In this document: positions 34,722 through 44,164 of the stretch, one piece after another
How the letters are laid out: every line of letters starts with the position of its first letter
Position numbering within the stretch: the first letter of the stretch is position 1
Assembly (NCBI RefSeq): GCF_000422945.1
Contig: NZ_AUHA01000003.1
Coordinates: forward strand, 1 to 64,000
Length of the DNA: 64,000 bases
Source of the DNA: Daejeonella oryzae DSM 19973
Lineage (GTDB): Bacteria > Bacteroidota > Bacteroidia > Sphingobacteriales > Sphingobacteriaceae
Direction of reading: 5' to 3'
Notes under the pieces: generated by a model
What the model was told of the DNA's origin: nothing
Databases searched by the model: none
Seen by the model: the letters and a program-made list of their open reading frames with translations, nothing else
Made by a program: the position numbers and the translations under genes

Positions 34722-37250
34722 ATGCCTGTAAAAGGAAATCAGTTCAGAAACACCAATTCTTTTCGTCAAGAGACAAAATCTAAAGCTGCACCAAGGGAAC
34801 GGGCTCCTAAAGAAAAAACAGAAATATTACCGCGATTTACTTTTAATGATGGCCGGCCGGTTAAAATTTTAGGCTTGTTTTTTCTTATAGTTTCTCTGTA
34901 CTTTCTGGTGGCCTTTACTTCTTACCTGTTTACCTGGCAGGAAGATCAAAGCTATGTGATGGATTCAAATGGCGGTTGGGGTAATTTATGGAAAACTCAG
35001 CAGGAATTATTAGAGCTTGGTTTTAAGCAGCCCGTGGTCGAAAACTGGTTAGGTAAATTCGGCGCCCTGCTTTCTCACCAGTTTATTTATGAATGGTTCG
35101 GGGTTGCCAGTTTTCTTTTTATTGCCGTGTTTTTTATCATCGGCTATCGCATGCTTTTTAAGATTACAGTATTATCCATTAGTAAGACTTTAGGCTATTC
35201 TTTTTTCCTGATTCTGTTTATTTCACTAACATTCGCTTTTTTTCATGGATTTATTTCTGAATATCCTCATTTTCTGGAGGGAGAATTTGGATTCTGGAGT
35301 AACCGGCTTTTGCAGGCCCAGATCGGGAATGCCGGCATCGCCGGACTTCTGGCTTTCGCCGGATTAACAGCTTTGATAGTTGCGTATAATATCGATTTCA
35401 AAATCCCGGGAGGCAAAAAAGAACCTGTTTATACTATACCGGAAACTCCTGAGGAAATTAAATTGGAAGATGAAGTTCGATATGAGCCTGTGGAATTTAA
35501 CCTGAATAAAAACGCGAACGATGCGAATAAGAAATTAAAACAGGATCTTCCAGTAAAAGAAACTGTATATGAAGAAGAACCCGAAGTTCATGTTCCGCTA
35601 ACTTTAAGTCCTTCCAAAAACATTCCTATGGAAACTGCTGCTCTGGTAGCAGAGGAGATAAAAGCTGATCCGGAATTAACTATAGAAAAGACCGAGGAAG
35701 AGAAAAAAGCAAATGAACTGGTAGAACAATTTGGAATGTACGATCCAACACTTGATCTGTCGACTTACAAATATCCTCCGTTGGATCTCCTGGAAAACTA
35801 TGGCTCCAATAAAATTTCAGTAAATGCAGAAGAATTAGAAGCTAATAAAAACAAGATTGTTGAAACCCTTAATCATTACAACATTGAGATTGATAAGATC
35901 AAAGCGACCATTGGGCCGACAGTAACGCTATATGAAATTATTCCAGCACCGGGGGTGAGGATTTCTAAAATTAAAAATCTGGAGGATGATATAGCATTAA
36001 GTCTTGCAGCCCTGGGAATCCGGATTATTGCACCCATGCCGGGTAAAGGAACGATAGGAATTGAAGTTCCCAATCAGCATCCCGAGATGGTATCTATGCG
36101 CTCAGTTTTGGCCACCGAAAAATTTCAGAATACCACGATGGATCTTCCCATCGCATTGGGAAAAACCATTTCGAATGAAGTTTATATTGCAGATTTAGCT
36201 AAGATGCCTCACCTGCTGGTTGCGGGTGCCACCGGGCAGGGTAAATCTGTAGGAATAAATGCCATTCTGGTTTCTCTACTTTATAAAAAACATCCTTCAC
36301 AATTGAAATTTGTTCTGGTAGATCCTAAAAAGGTAGAATTAACTCTATTCCGTAAAATTGAGCGGCATTTTCTGGCCAAGCTTCCGGGCGAAGCAGATGC
36401 AATTATAACCGATACAAAAAAAGTAATTGCTACTTTAAATTCCCTATGTATAGAAATGGATCAGCGTTATGACTTATTGAAAGATGGTCAGGTTCGGAAT
36501 CTGAAAGAGTATAACCAGAAATTTATCAACAGAAAACTAAACCCCAATGATGGTCATCGTTTTCTTCCGTTTATCGTACTGGTTATTGATGAATTCGCAG
36601 ATTTAATGATGACAGCGGGCAAAGAGGTTGAAGCGCCGATTGCCCGTATTGCCCAATTGGCAAGGGCTGTAGGAATTCACCTGGTTATTGCAACCCAGCG
36701 TCCTTCTGTTAATATTATTACAGGTACAATAAAAGCCAATTTCCCGGCAAGGCTTGCTTTCAGAGTATTATCCAAGATTGACTCAAGGACGATTCTTGAT
36801 TCCGGAGGTGCGGACCAGCTGATAGGCAGGGGAGATATGCTCTTATCCACTGGAAGTGACCTGATAAGGATACAATGCGCCTTTGTAGATACTCCGGAAG
36901 TTGAACGGATTTCTGATTTTATAGGTGCACAGCGTGGATATCCATCGGCCTGGATGCTGCCTGAATATATTGATGAGAATGCTGAATCATCCTCGAAAGA
37001 TTTTGATGCGGATGACCGTGACTCACATTTTGAAGAAGCAGCCCGACTTATTGTAATGCATCAGCAGGGTTCAACTTCTTTAATTCAGCGCAAGCTTAAG
37101 TTGGGTTATAACCGTGCCGGAAGAATAATAGATCAGCTGGAAGCAGCAGGTATTGTTGGTCCGTTTGAAGGAAGTAAAGCAAGAGCGGTATTAATTCCGG
37201 ATGAATATTCTTTGGAACAGTTCTTGGATACTTTGGATAAAAAGGATTAA
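34722..37250 (+). CDS. ftsK: DNA translocase FtsK
   Basis: This 842-residue septal protein pumps chromosomal DNA and links segregation to division. The N-terminal part has four membrane helices (about 49-220), and an acidic linker (about 240-340) follows. The motor shows FtsK alpha/beta regions with Walker A AGATGQGKSVGIN near 497, VLVDPKKVELTLF, Walker B VLVIDEFADLMM and ATQRPSVNIITG. The C-terminal gamma domain (about 770-835; QGSTSLIQRKLKLGYNRAGR) is a winged helix that reads DNA polarity signals. All parts are intact. A LolA-like gene follows after 18 bases. Confidence 0.97.
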   Translation: MPVKGNQFRNTNSFRQETKSKAAPRERAPKEKTEILPRFTFNDGRPVKILGLFFLIVSLYFLVAFTSYLFTWQEDQSYVMDSNGGWGNLWKTQQELLELGFKQPVVENWLGKFGALLSHQFIYEWFGVASFLFIAVFFIIGYRMLFKITVLSISKTLGYSFFLILFISLTFAFFHGFISEYPHFLEGEFGFWSNRLLQAQIGNAGIAGLLAFAGLTALIVAYNIDFKIPGGKKEPVYTIPETPEEIKLEDEVRYEPVEFNLNKNANDANKKLKQDLPVKETVYEEEPEVHVPLTLSPSKNIPMETAALVAEEIKADPELTIEKTEEEKKANELVEQFGMYDPTLDLSTYKYPPLDLLENYGSNKISVNAEELEANKNKIVETLNHYNIEIDKIKATIGPTVTLYEIIPAPGVRISKIKNLEDDIALSLAALGIRIIAPMPGKGTIGIEVPNQHPEMVSMRSVLATEKFQNTTMDLPIALGKTISNEVYIADLAKMPHLLVAGATGQGKSVGINAILVSLLYKKHPSQLKFVLVDPKKVELTLFRKIERHFLAKLPGEADAIITDTKKVIATLNSLCIEMDQRYDLLKDGQVRNLKEYNQKFINRKLNPNDGHRFLPFIVLVIDEFADLMMTAGKEVEAPIARIAQLARAVGIHLVIATQRPSVNIITGTIKANFPARLAFRVLSKIDSRTILDSGGADQLIGRGDMLLSTGSDLIRIQCAFVDTPEVERISDFIGAQRGYPSAWMLPEYIDENAESSSKDFDADDRDSHFEEAARLIVMHQQGSTSLIQRKLKLGYNRAGRIIDQLEAAGIVGPFEGSKARAVLIPDEYSLEQFLDTLDKKD

Positions 37251-37268
37251 TACATTTATCAAAATAAG

Positions 37269-37919
37269 ATGAGAAAAATAATTTTTATGGCTTTTGTTCT
37301 GCTTGGTACCTCATTATGCGCCACGGCACAATCGGATCCGAGAGCTAAAGCTATTTTAGCTCAGGTAAGCAAAAAATATCGCTCATATGATGCTATAAAA
37401 TCAGAATTTACCTACACATTGGATAATCCTCAGGCAAAAATCAAACAAAGTCAGTCGGGTATTTTATATGTGCGTTCAAAGACAAATAAGTATAAAGTTA
37501 TTTTAAAGGAACAGGAACTGATTAGTGACGGCAAAAATCAGTGGACGTATTTAAAGGCAGATAAAGAGGTACAATTGAGCGGAGTTGATTTAAGCTCGGA
37601 TGCTTTAAATCCCGCAAAGATTTTTACCATTTATGAGAAGGGCTTCAAATATCTTTACACTGGTGAAACTAAAGCCAATAACCGGGTTTACCAGAATATA
37701 GATTTAACTCCTGTGGATGGTAAGGGAACTTTTTTTAAAGTTCGTTTAAAAATAGATAAGCTTAATAAACAAATTGTAAACGCACTTATTTTTGACAAAA
37801 ACGGTAATAAGTATACATATGCAATCAAAAGTTTTACCCCGAATGTGAAAATTTCTGATTCTGTATTTTCATTCGATGTAAAGAAATATCCCGGTGTTGA
37901 ACTGGTAGATTTAAGATAA
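37269..37919 (+). CDS. LolA-like outer-membrane lipoprotein carrier protein
   Basis: This 216-residue exported protein has a signal peptide (about 1-20, ending CATAQ) and the LolA-like half-barrel: an N-terminal strand region with YDAIKSEFTYTLDN, SGILYVRSKTNKYKVIL, a hydrophobic-site region (DGKNQWTYLKADKEVQL), and the C-terminal VFSFDVKKYPGVELVDLR, which ends as LolA-family proteins do. LolA ferries lipoproteins across the periplasm. The placement behind ftsK is the same as in many bacteria, which supports the call. Confidence 0.88.
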   Translation: MRKIIFMAFVLLGTSLCATAQSDPRAKAILAQVSKKYRSYDAIKSEFTYTLDNPQAKIKQSQSGILYVRSKTNKYKVILKEQELISDGKNQWTYLKADKEVQLSGVDLSSDALNPAKIFTIYEKGFKYLYTGETKANNRVYQNIDLTPVDGKGTFFKVRLKIDKLNKQIVNALIFDKNGNKYTYAIKSFTPNVKISDSVFSFDVKKYPGVELVDLR

Positions 37920-37935
37920 ATTTTTAAATTATTTT

Positions 37936-37971
37936 AAAAAGGCGGAAGGTTTAATCATCTTCCGCCTTTTT
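37936..37971 (+). terminator. Rho-independent terminator of the ftsK-lolA unit
   Basis: AAAAAGGCGGAAG (37936-37948) and CTTCCGCCTTTTT (37959-37971) form a 13-bp stem with a 10-base loop, followed by a T-rich tail. It starts 16 bases after the LolA-like stop codon. Confidence 0.88.
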
Positions 37972-38030
37972 ATTTTAACCGAATGTTCAATCGGTTAGGC
38001 TTTGAAAATATTTTAAGTATTTTTGATTCA

Positions 38031-38309
38031 ATGGCTATATCAAATACCCAATCTACCTTAGATAAATTAGAATTATTACTTAACGCATTGAACTACAAAG
38101 TACGTTATGAGAAAGGTAATTTTAAAACAGGTGCATGTGTCCTTGAAAAAAGCAGGATAATTGTTGTGAATAAATTTTCTAATCTCGAGAGCAAAATTCT
38201 CTCATTATCTAAACTGCTGCGAGAATTGCCTGCGGTAGATGATTCGGAGCTTTCAGAAAATCAAAAAACATTTCTTTATCAACTCAAACAAACAAAATTA
38301 GAATTTTGA
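38031..38309 (+). CDS. Small conserved protein of unknown function
   Basis: This 92-residue protein contains KLELLLNALNYKVRYEKGNF followed by KTGACVLEKSRIIVVNKF and ESKILSLSKLL, a pattern I recall from small uncharacterised Bacteroidota proteins. I start at the ATG at 38031; an in-frame ATG at 37983 would add 16 residues with no match to that pattern. Its TGA stop shares bases with the TTG start of the MBL gene that follows, so the two are probably coupled. Confidence 0.7.
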   Translation: MAISNTQSTLDKLELLLNALNYKVRYEKGNFKTGACVLEKSRIIVVNKFSNLESKILSLSKLLRELPAVDDSELSENQKTFLYQLKQTKLEF

Positions 38310-39067
38310 AGGTCACATTTTTAGGAACAGGAACCTCACAGGGCATCCCCGTAATTGCCTGCGATTGCCGGGTTTGCTCCTCAGCAGATTATCGGGATAA
38401 GCGACTTCGGGTTTCAGTTTTATTAGAAGTGGAGGGGAAAGTTATTGTAATAGATTCCGGCCCTGATTTCCGGTATCAGATGCTAAGGGCGGGTGTCAAA
38501 CACCTGGATGCAATTGTGTTTACTCATGAGCATAAAGATCACGTTGCCGGAATGGATGATATTCGGGCGTTTAATTTTAAGCAACAAACAGAGATAGAGG
38601 TTTACGCCCATCCAAGGGTACAGGAAGCTTTAAAAAAAGAATTTTCTTACATCTTTTCATCTTTAAAATATCCCGGAATCCCGAGGATTAATATGCATAC
38701 AATTGAAAATAATTCATTTCAAGTATGCGGAGTTCCTTTCTTACCTGTAGAAGTGATGCACTTTCAGCTTCCCGTATTCGGTTTCAGAATTGGCGATTTT
38801 ACATATATAACCGATGCTAAAACGATTACCGATCAAGAGAAAGAAAAGATCAGGGGAACCAGAATTTTGGTAATTAATGCTTTGCAGCGGGAAAAGCACA
38901 TTTCACATTTAACACTTGATGAGGCAATTAAACTGGCTGAAGAAATTGGTGCAAATGAAACTTATTTTACCCACATGAGCCACCGCTTGGGAACGCATTC
39001 CGAAATATCAGCAATGCTTCCGCAGGGAATTTTCCTTGCGTATGATGGATTGGTTTTAGAAGCCTGA
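38306..39067 (+). CDS. MBL-fold metal-dependent hydrolase (PhnP-like)
   Basis: This 253-residue metallo-beta-lactamase-fold protein has the THEHKDHVAGMDD metal motif, DSGPDFRYQ, a zinc cysteine region DCRVCSS near the start, EVMHFQLPVFGFRIG and the TDAKT site, ending TYFTHMSHRLGTH. The pattern matches phosphodiesterases of the PhnP type. Substrate is unknown. The start is a TTG at 38306 that overlaps the preceding gene by 4 bases. Confidence 0.88.
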   Translation: MKVTFLGTGTSQGIPVIACDCRVCSSADYRDKRLRVSVLLEVEGKVIVIDSGPDFRYQMLRAGVKHLDAIVFTHEHKDHVAGMDDIRAFNFKQQTEIEVYAHPRVQEALKKEFSYIFSSLKYPGIPRINMHTIENNSFQVCGVPFLPVEVMHFQLPVFGFRIGDFTYITDAKTITDQEKEKIRGTRILVINALQREKHISHLTLDEAIKLAEEIGANETYFTHMSHRLGTHSEISAMLPQGIFLAYDGLVLEA

Positions 39068-39129
39068 GATAAGAATGGATACAGATTGAAGGGTAAGTTG
39101 AAAAGAATTTTCCTTACTTAATTAAAAAG

Positions 39130-39213
39130 TGCCCGGGAGCAGATTCGAACTGCCACGCCCTTTCGAGCGCCACCCCCTCAAAGTGGTGCGTCTGCCAATT
39201 TCGCCACCCGGGC
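39130..39213 (-). tRNA. tRNA-Leu (anticodon GAG)
   Basis: On the minus strand, GCCCGGG (39213-39207) pairs with the 3' acceptor CCCGGGC before A73 at 39130. The D arm, a long class II variable arm (CGCTCGAAAGGGCG) and the TTCGAAT loop are visible. The anticodon stem CCACT/GGTGG encloses TTGAGGG, giving the anticodon GAG. CCA is not encoded. Length is 84 bases. Confidence 0.92.
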
Positions 39214-39236
39214 TTTTTATTCTTTTTAACTTACCG

Positions 39237-39320
39237 TGCCCGAAGAGAGACTCGAACTCTCAAGGATATAACTCCAACGGCTTCTGAGACCGCAACGTTT
39301 ACCAATTTCGCCATCCGGGC
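39237..39320 (-). tRNA. tRNA-Leu (anticodon CAG)
   Basis: On the minus strand, GCCCGGA (from 39320) pairs with TTCGGGC before A73 at 39237. The D arm GGCGAAATTGGTAAACG, a class II variable arm, and the TTCGAGT loop are present. The anticodon loop CTCAGAA gives the anticodon CAG. It lies 23 bases upstream of the tRNA-Leu(GAG) gene, so both are probably cut from one transcript. Confidence 0.92.
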
Positions 39321-39334
39321 ATTTTTTCGAACTG

Positions 39335-39342
39335 CAAATATA
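39335..39342 (-). promoter_or_regulatory. Candidate -7 element of the tRNA-Leu pair
   Basis: On the minus strand 39342-39335 reads TATATTTG, an exact match to TAnnTTTG. It ends 14 bases before the first tRNA, leaving room for a short leader. No clear -33 box was seen. Confidence 0.5.
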
Positions 39343-39440
39343 AAATCTTAGGCCGTATATTATCATTCAATTATTAATTATCGTATAATTTTGGCATTAT
39401 CAATATATAAGATAAATTTAAGTCCTTTATTAAGAACTAG

Positions 39441-39881
39441 ATGATAGCTAAAAAAATAATTGTTTTAATATTTATTTCGTTGTTCACGATACCTGCTTTT
39501 TCCCAAAGCTCTGATGCTATAATGGGTAAATGGTTAAATTCTTCGGGAGAAGGCCAAACGATGATCTATAAAAAAGGTAGTTTCTACTACGGTAAACTGG
39601 TCTGGCTCAAAAATCCGAATGATGAAGAAGGGAAACCTAAAATGGATAGTAAAAATCCGGTAGCGTCTTTAAAAACCAAACCGTTACTGGGATTGGAAAT
39701 TCTTAAAAAATTCAAATATACCGATGAAGGAGTATGGGAAAACGGATCAATTTATGATCCAAAGACCGGCAAAACCTATAGTTGTAAACTAAGCATGGTT
39801 AGCAGCGATAAGCTGGATGTAAGAGGATATGTCGGCTTTTCTTTATTGGGAAGAACAGAAACCTGGACCCGTGTTCGATGA
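39441..39881 (+). CDS. DUF2147 domain protein, exported
   Basis: This 146-residue protein has a signal peptide (about 1-21, ending PAFSQ) and the DUF2147 pattern: IMGKWLNSSGEGQTMIY, YYGKLVWLKNP, LLGLEILKKF, WENGSIYDPKTGKTYSCKL and FSLLGRTETWTRV. The family forms a small lipocalin-like beta barrel of unknown function, usually in the periplasm. Its stop overlaps the start of the next gene by 4 bases. Confidence 0.9.
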   Translation: MIAKKIIVLIFISLFTIPAFSQSSDAIMGKWLNSSGEGQTMIYKKGSFYYGKLVWLKNPNDEEGKPKMDSKNPVASLKTKPLLGLEILKKFKYTDEGVWENGSIYDPKTGKTYSCKLSMVSSDKLDVRGYVGFSLLGRTETWTRVR

Positions 39882-40912
39882 AGAAAATAACATTTGCAAG
39901 TTTTTTGGTTCAGGTATTAATTTTCAGCACTGTAAGTGCTCAGGAAATCACTTTAATAGATTCCGGAAAAAATAGCAGTATCAGAGGTTTATCAATTGTT
40001 GATGATTCTGTAGCATGGATTAGTGGCAGCAACGGCTACACAGCCCTGAGCACTAATTCGGGTAAAACCTGGAAATGGAATCAGCATCCTAAATACAACA
40101 AGCTTGATTTTAGAGATATTGAAGCTTTCTCTTCCCGGGAGGCCATTATTGTTAGTGCAGGTACGCCGGCAGTCATACTGAAAACTGCAGACGGAGGTAT
40201 AACCTGGAAAGAAGTTTATTTTAATGATTCTCCCGAGATCTTTTTAGATGGTATGGATTTCTGGACTAAGGACCATGGGATTGTTTATGGAGATCCTATT
40301 AATGGAAAAATTCAGCTTCTGGAAACCAGGGATGCAGGCATTACCTGGAAAAATATCAGCAATAATATAAAAATTCCGCTGGCCGAAGGGGAAGCAAGTT
40401 TTGCAGCCAGTGGAACTACCATTCGCACCGGCAAAAAAGGAAAGGTGTGGATAGCTACCGGCGGAATGAAATCAAGAGTTTTCCATTCTAAAAATTTCGG
40501 GAAAACCTGGAAAGCATTTGAATGCCCCATTATCCAGGGAAATAATTCATCAGGACCTTTTTCTATTGCTGTAAATTCCAAAAATATGGTTGCTGTTGGA
40601 GGCGATTACCTGATTGATACTTTAAGAACTAACAATATGCTTCTCAGTGGTGATGCCGGTAAAACCTGGGCAACACCTCAGATTTCTCCTTTTGGTTACC
40701 GTTCGGCTGTAGAATATATCACGCAAAATATATTGGTATCCACAGGTCCTACCGGGACGGATATTTCTATTGATGGAGGTAAGACATGGAAAAATATATC
40801 GCCGCAAGGATTTAATACGGTCAGAAAAGCTAAAAATGGTAAAATGATTTTATTAACCGGTTCAAAAGGCAAAATCGCTAAACTTTATTTACCTGATGTT
40901 TTGAAAGATTAG
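39878..40912 (+). CDS. Exported beta-propeller protein (YCF48/BNR-like repeats)
   Basis: This 344-residue protein has a signal peptide (about 1-21) and repeats of the BNR/sialidase and YCF48 type, seen in the recurring S/T-G-K-T-W motifs (SGKTWKW, DGGITWKE, AGITWKN, FGKTWKA, AGKTWAT, GGKTWKN). These form a beta propeller. Such proteins are often annotated as oxidoreductases without experimental basis, so I give none. It overlaps the DUF2147 gene by 4 bases. Confidence 0.85.
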   Translation: MKKITFASFLVQVLIFSTVSAQEITLIDSGKNSSIRGLSIVDDSVAWISGSNGYTALSTNSGKTWKWNQHPKYNKLDFRDIEAFSSREAIIVSAGTPAVILKTADGGITWKEVYFNDSPEIFLDGMDFWTKDHGIVYGDPINGKIQLLETRDAGITWKNISNNIKIPLAEGEASFAASGTTIRTGKKGKVWIATGGMKSRVFHSKNFGKTWKAFECPIIQGNNSSGPFSIAVNSKNMVAVGGDYLIDTLRTNNMLLSGDAGKTWATPQISPFGYRSAVEYITQNILVSTGPTGTDISIDGGKTWKNISPQGFNTVRKAKNGKMILLTGSKGKIAKLYLPDVLKD

Positions 40913-41080
40913 CATCTTCAAGAGAAATTTCAAATATAAATATTTTTAAATAATAGGAAATATTCAAAGCTCATAAGTGCTCATTAGCGCTCAATGACAT
41001 AAAATACGCTTCTTGCTTTCTGTAAAATTAAGCTAATTACATATCAGATATTTAATTTAAATATTATCTTTCCTAAACCT

Positions 41081-41088
41081 TAAATTTG
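41081..41088 (+). promoter_or_regulatory. Candidate -7 element of the polysaccharide locus
   Basis: TAAATTTG fits TAnnTTTG, 98 bases upstream of the response regulator start. No -33 box is clear. If used, the first gene would have a leader of about 90 bases. Confidence 0.35.
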
Positions 41089-41186
41089 CTCAGGTACGTA
41101 TAAGACTAAACGCTGATGCAATCTGACTCAGATTTATCATCTTCTAATCCTTAATTGAAATTCTAAGATTGAATTGATTTATAAAT

Positions 41187-41564
41187 ATGATTTCCAAAAT
41201 ACTAATAGTTGAAGATGAAGTTTTAATGCTAAAAGCATTAGAGTTTCGCCTGCGTAAAGACGGATATGAAGTTCATACTGCTGCTGATGGGGCTGTTGCT
41301 TTAGATTTGATTCAGGCTCAGAGTTTTGATCTTATTATTACTGATATTATGCTCCCATTTGTGGGCGGCCTGGAAATAGTGAGTAAAGTAAAAGGTAACC
41401 CTCAAACCAAAGATACTCCGGTAATTATGCTTTCTGCAGTTGGATTAGAAAATATAGTGCTGGAAGCTTTTCAGCTGGGTGCAGATGATTTCATTACCAA
41501 ACCCTTTAATTTAAGTGAACTAAGTATTCGTGTGCGGAAACATGTTAAACAACCTTCCATATAA
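41187..41564 (+). CDS. Single-domain response regulator
   Basis: This 125-residue protein is a bare receiver domain. The acidic pair lies in LIVEDE (E9, D10), the phosphorylated residue is D53 in IITDIMLPFVGG, and the switch serine and lysine are in IMLSA and FITKPF. There is no output domain, so it must act through protein contacts. It is the first gene of the unit leading to the HEAT-repeat protein and the processive glycosyltransferase, and may control them at protein level. Confidence 0.93.
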   Translation: MISKILIVEDEVLMLKALEFRLRKDGYEVHTAADGAVALDLIQAQSFDLIITDIMLPFVGGLEIVSKVKGNPQTKDTPVIMLSAVGLENIVLEAFQLGADDFITKPFNLSELSIRVRKHVKQPSI

Positions 41565-41579
41565 CACATTTCTAAAACA

Positions 41580-42725
41580 ATGAACTCAATATACTCCGTT
41601 GTGGATTATTTAAGAGATTTGTTTACCACAAGACTTCCGTATTTTCCATCTAATATACGTTCGGCTTTAATAATTATCCTGTTTTGCGCCATTGTTTTCG
41701 CAGAGTTGTATATGTATATAGCTGTCAGAAGAATTAGGCAAAATGCGGCTAAAAGGAAAAAAGATAAGTGGAATGATACTATTTCAAATCTGCTTGCTAA
41801 CATTATAATTTATGGTGATGATGATGATACTGAAACGATAATCAATCATTTTCTGCCCCAATTTAAAAAGCTTCCGCTTTACAGGCCATTTATAAAAAAA
41901 ATGCTCACTAAGGAGTTGCTTGAATACCACGCCAATTTTATTGGCAAAACCGCCGATGTTTTAAGAGGATTATACCTTCGGTTAAATTTACACAAAGAAG
42001 CCATTGCAAAACTTAAAAGCAATTACTGGGAGAAAAAAATTGAAGGCATTCGCGAAATCACGCAAATGAATCTGAGAACGGAAGCAGAAAATATTCTGCA
42101 GTTTACAGACGAAGAAAACGGGCAACTGCGTATGGAAGCACAAGCAGCATTTGTGAAACTGAGTGATGATAACCCATTCCGGTTTTTAGATCGGGCCCGC
42201 GAAAGAATTTTAGACTGGCATCAGCTGGTTTTGTTCGAAGTAATTACCAAGACAAAAAACGTTCAGATTCCATTATTCTCAAAATGGCTTTCTTCTAAGA
42301 ACGATTCGGTGGTTATGCTCTGCTTAAAACTGGTTAACCATTATCAGCAATGGGATGCCATACCGCTGATGGTTTTACTATTTAAACATGAAAATTTAAA
42401 AATCAGGGCCCGGGCTATAGAGAACATTGGCAAAATGGAAGCTGAAATGGTTGAAGAGAATTTGTTTGAAATGTATTTTAATCAGCCAATTGAAATTAAA
42501 TTAAATGTAATCGAAGCATTGGGCCGTATTTCTTCAGGCAATTATCTTGATTTTTTAAAATCCAGAACTTACTCTGAAAACTTTAAAATCCGCATGGCTG
42601 CCTTGTATGCCATAAAATTGCACGGCCCTTCGGGCGAGGATTTATTATCAAAAATCTATCATGATTCTACATTTCAAAATAGATCAATTGTAGAACATGT
42701 ATTAGACCAAAGGATTAAAAATTAA
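41580..42725 (+). CDS. Membrane-anchored HEAT-repeat protein
   Basis: This 381-residue protein has one N-terminal membrane helix (about 27-47) and a long helical region with HEAT-like repeats in the C-terminal half (IKLNVIEALGRISSGNYLDF, FKIRMAALYAIKLHG, LKIRARAIENIGKME). HEAT repeats usually bind proteins. Being placed between the response regulator and the glycosyltransferase (its stop codon shares a base with the start of that gene), it could be the adaptor through which the regulator acts. This is an inference from order only. Confidence 0.8.
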   Translation: MNSIYSVVDYLRDLFTTRLPYFPSNIRSALIIILFCAIVFAELYMYIAVRRIRQNAAKRKKDKWNDTISNLLANIIIYGDDDDTETIINHFLPQFKKLPLYRPFIKKMLTKELLEYHANFIGKTADVLRGLYLRLNLHKEAIAKLKSNYWEKKIEGIREITQMNLRTEAENILQFTDEENGQLRMEAQAAFVKLSDDNPFRFLDRARERILDWHQLVLFEVITKTKNVQIPLFSKWLSSKNDSVVMLCLKLVNHYQQWDAIPLMVLLFKHENLKIRARAIENIGKMEAEMVEENLFEMYFNQPIEIKLNVIEALGRISSGNYLDFLKSRTYSENFKIRMAALYAIKLHGPSGEDLLSKIYHDSTFQNRSIVEHVLDQRIKN

Positions 42726-44158
42726 TGAGCTTATATTACTTTTTCTTTGAGGAATTTTTAAATAATGCCATTTTCTACTATGCGCTTATTGTGATGTTTT
42801 CGTACATCTTTCTAACTTTTTTATCAGCAGTAGAAATGAAATCCTATCTGAGGAAAAACAGTTATGTAGATTATAAGGCCATTTTGGTTTCTCCGCATGC
42901 ACCCTCAGTTTCTATTCTGGCTCCGGCATATAACGAAGAAGCATCTATTATTGATAATGTGCGTTCATTACTATCGCTTCATTACAGCAATTTTGAGGTG
43001 ATTATTATTAACGATGGAAGTTCAGATAATTCAATGGCTGTGCTGATTGAACATTTTGGACTGGAAAAAGTAAAATTCGCTTTAAATGAACAGATCAAAA
43101 CAAAACCTCTACGTGGAATTTACAAATCAAAAGATCCGGCATTCTCCCGTTTAACGGTAGTTGATAAAGATAATGGAGGCAAATCAGATGCTTTAAACAT
43201 GGGTATTAATGTATCCGGCAAAGATCTCATTCTTTGTATTGATGTGGATTGTATTGTGGAACAGGATGCGATATTAAAAATGGTTAAACCATTTTTAGAC
43301 GAGGGTAAAAGAGTGATAGCTACCGGTGGTGTGGTTAGAATTGCTAATTCATGCGAAGTTCGTGACGGCCGTTTAATTTCAGTAAATATGCCTGATAAAA
43401 TTATTCCCCGCTTTCAGGTTTTAGAATATATCCGGGCTTTTTTAATGGGAAGAATGGCCTGGAGCCGCTTAAATGGCTTGTTGCTCATCTCCGGCGCAAT
43501 GGGTCTTTTTGATAAAGAAATTGTGATTAAAGTAGGAGGGTACAACCACAATACCGTGGGAGAAGATATGGAACTGGTGGTTCGGATGCGCCGTTATATG
43601 CATGATCAGGATTTGCGTTACCGTGTGGTTTACACGCCCGATCCTCTTTGCTGGACTGAATCGCCTTCTAGCGCAACTATATTGGGCCGACAGCGGAATC
43701 GCTGGACACGCGGAACAATGGAAGTGTTATGGCTGCATAAGGATTTGTTCTTTAATCCCAGGTATGGCTTTCTCGGATTGCTGAGTTATCCGTACTGGTT
43801 CTTTTTTGAATGGTTAGCTCCAATACTTGAATTTGTAGGACTGTTTTGCTTTATTATAATGGCCATCATGGGATACATCAACTGGGAATTTTCTTTGATC
43901 CTGTTTTCCATGGTTTATTTTTTCGCCATTATGTTATCAACAATAGCGGTTCTATTCGAAGAAATGTCATATCAGCAATACACCAAAGGTTCAGATTTAT
44001 TTAGATTGTTAGGAATGGCTGTTTTAGAACCTATAATATATCACCCGTTAACTGTGTACTGGGCAATTCGCGGAAATATTGACAAGCTGACCGGAAAAAC
44101 ATCATGGGGAACCATGACACGTACCGGATTTAAAACCAAGATCAAACAAGCTGCATAA
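42725..44158 (+). CDS. Processive family 2 glycosyltransferase
   Basis: This 477-residue inner-membrane protein resembles polysaccharide synthases of the PgaC/IcaA and cellulose-synthase type. A membrane helix (about 15-38) precedes the GT-A domain: SILAPAYNEEASI, IIINDGSSDNS, CIDVDC (metal), GEDMELVVRMR and the acceptor motif QRNRWTRG. Three or four C-terminal helices follow (about 350-460). These motifs are those of a chain-extending enzyme. The sugar used is not certain, and no biofilm role is shown. Confidence 0.9.
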   Translation: MSLYYFFFEEFLNNAIFYYALIVMFSYIFLTFLSAVEMKSYLRKNSYVDYKAILVSPHAPSVSILAPAYNEEASIIDNVRSLLSLHYSNFEVIIINDGSSDNSMAVLIEHFGLEKVKFALNEQIKTKPLRGIYKSKDPAFSRLTVVDKDNGGKSDALNMGINVSGKDLILCIDVDCIVEQDAILKMVKPFLDEGKRVIATGGVVRIANSCEVRDGRLISVNMPDKIIPRFQVLEYIRAFLMGRMAWSRLNGLLLISGAMGLFDKEIVIKVGGYNHNTVGEDMELVVRMRRYMHDQDLRYRVVYTPDPLCWTESPSSATILGRQRNRWTRGTMEVLWLHKDLFFNPRYGFLGLLSYPYWFFFEWLAPILEFVGLFCFIIMAIMGYINWEFSLILFSMVYFFAIMLSTIAVLFEEMSYQQYTKGSDLFRLLGMAVLEPIIYHPLTVYWAIRGNIDKLTGKTSWGTMTRTGFKTKIKQAA

Positions 44159-44164
44159 TATAAT

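Noticed and set aside
38018-38025. TATTTTTG as a promoter -7 box for the small gene at 38031
   Set aside because: The transcript would begin at or inside the start codon and no -33 box has the right spacing.
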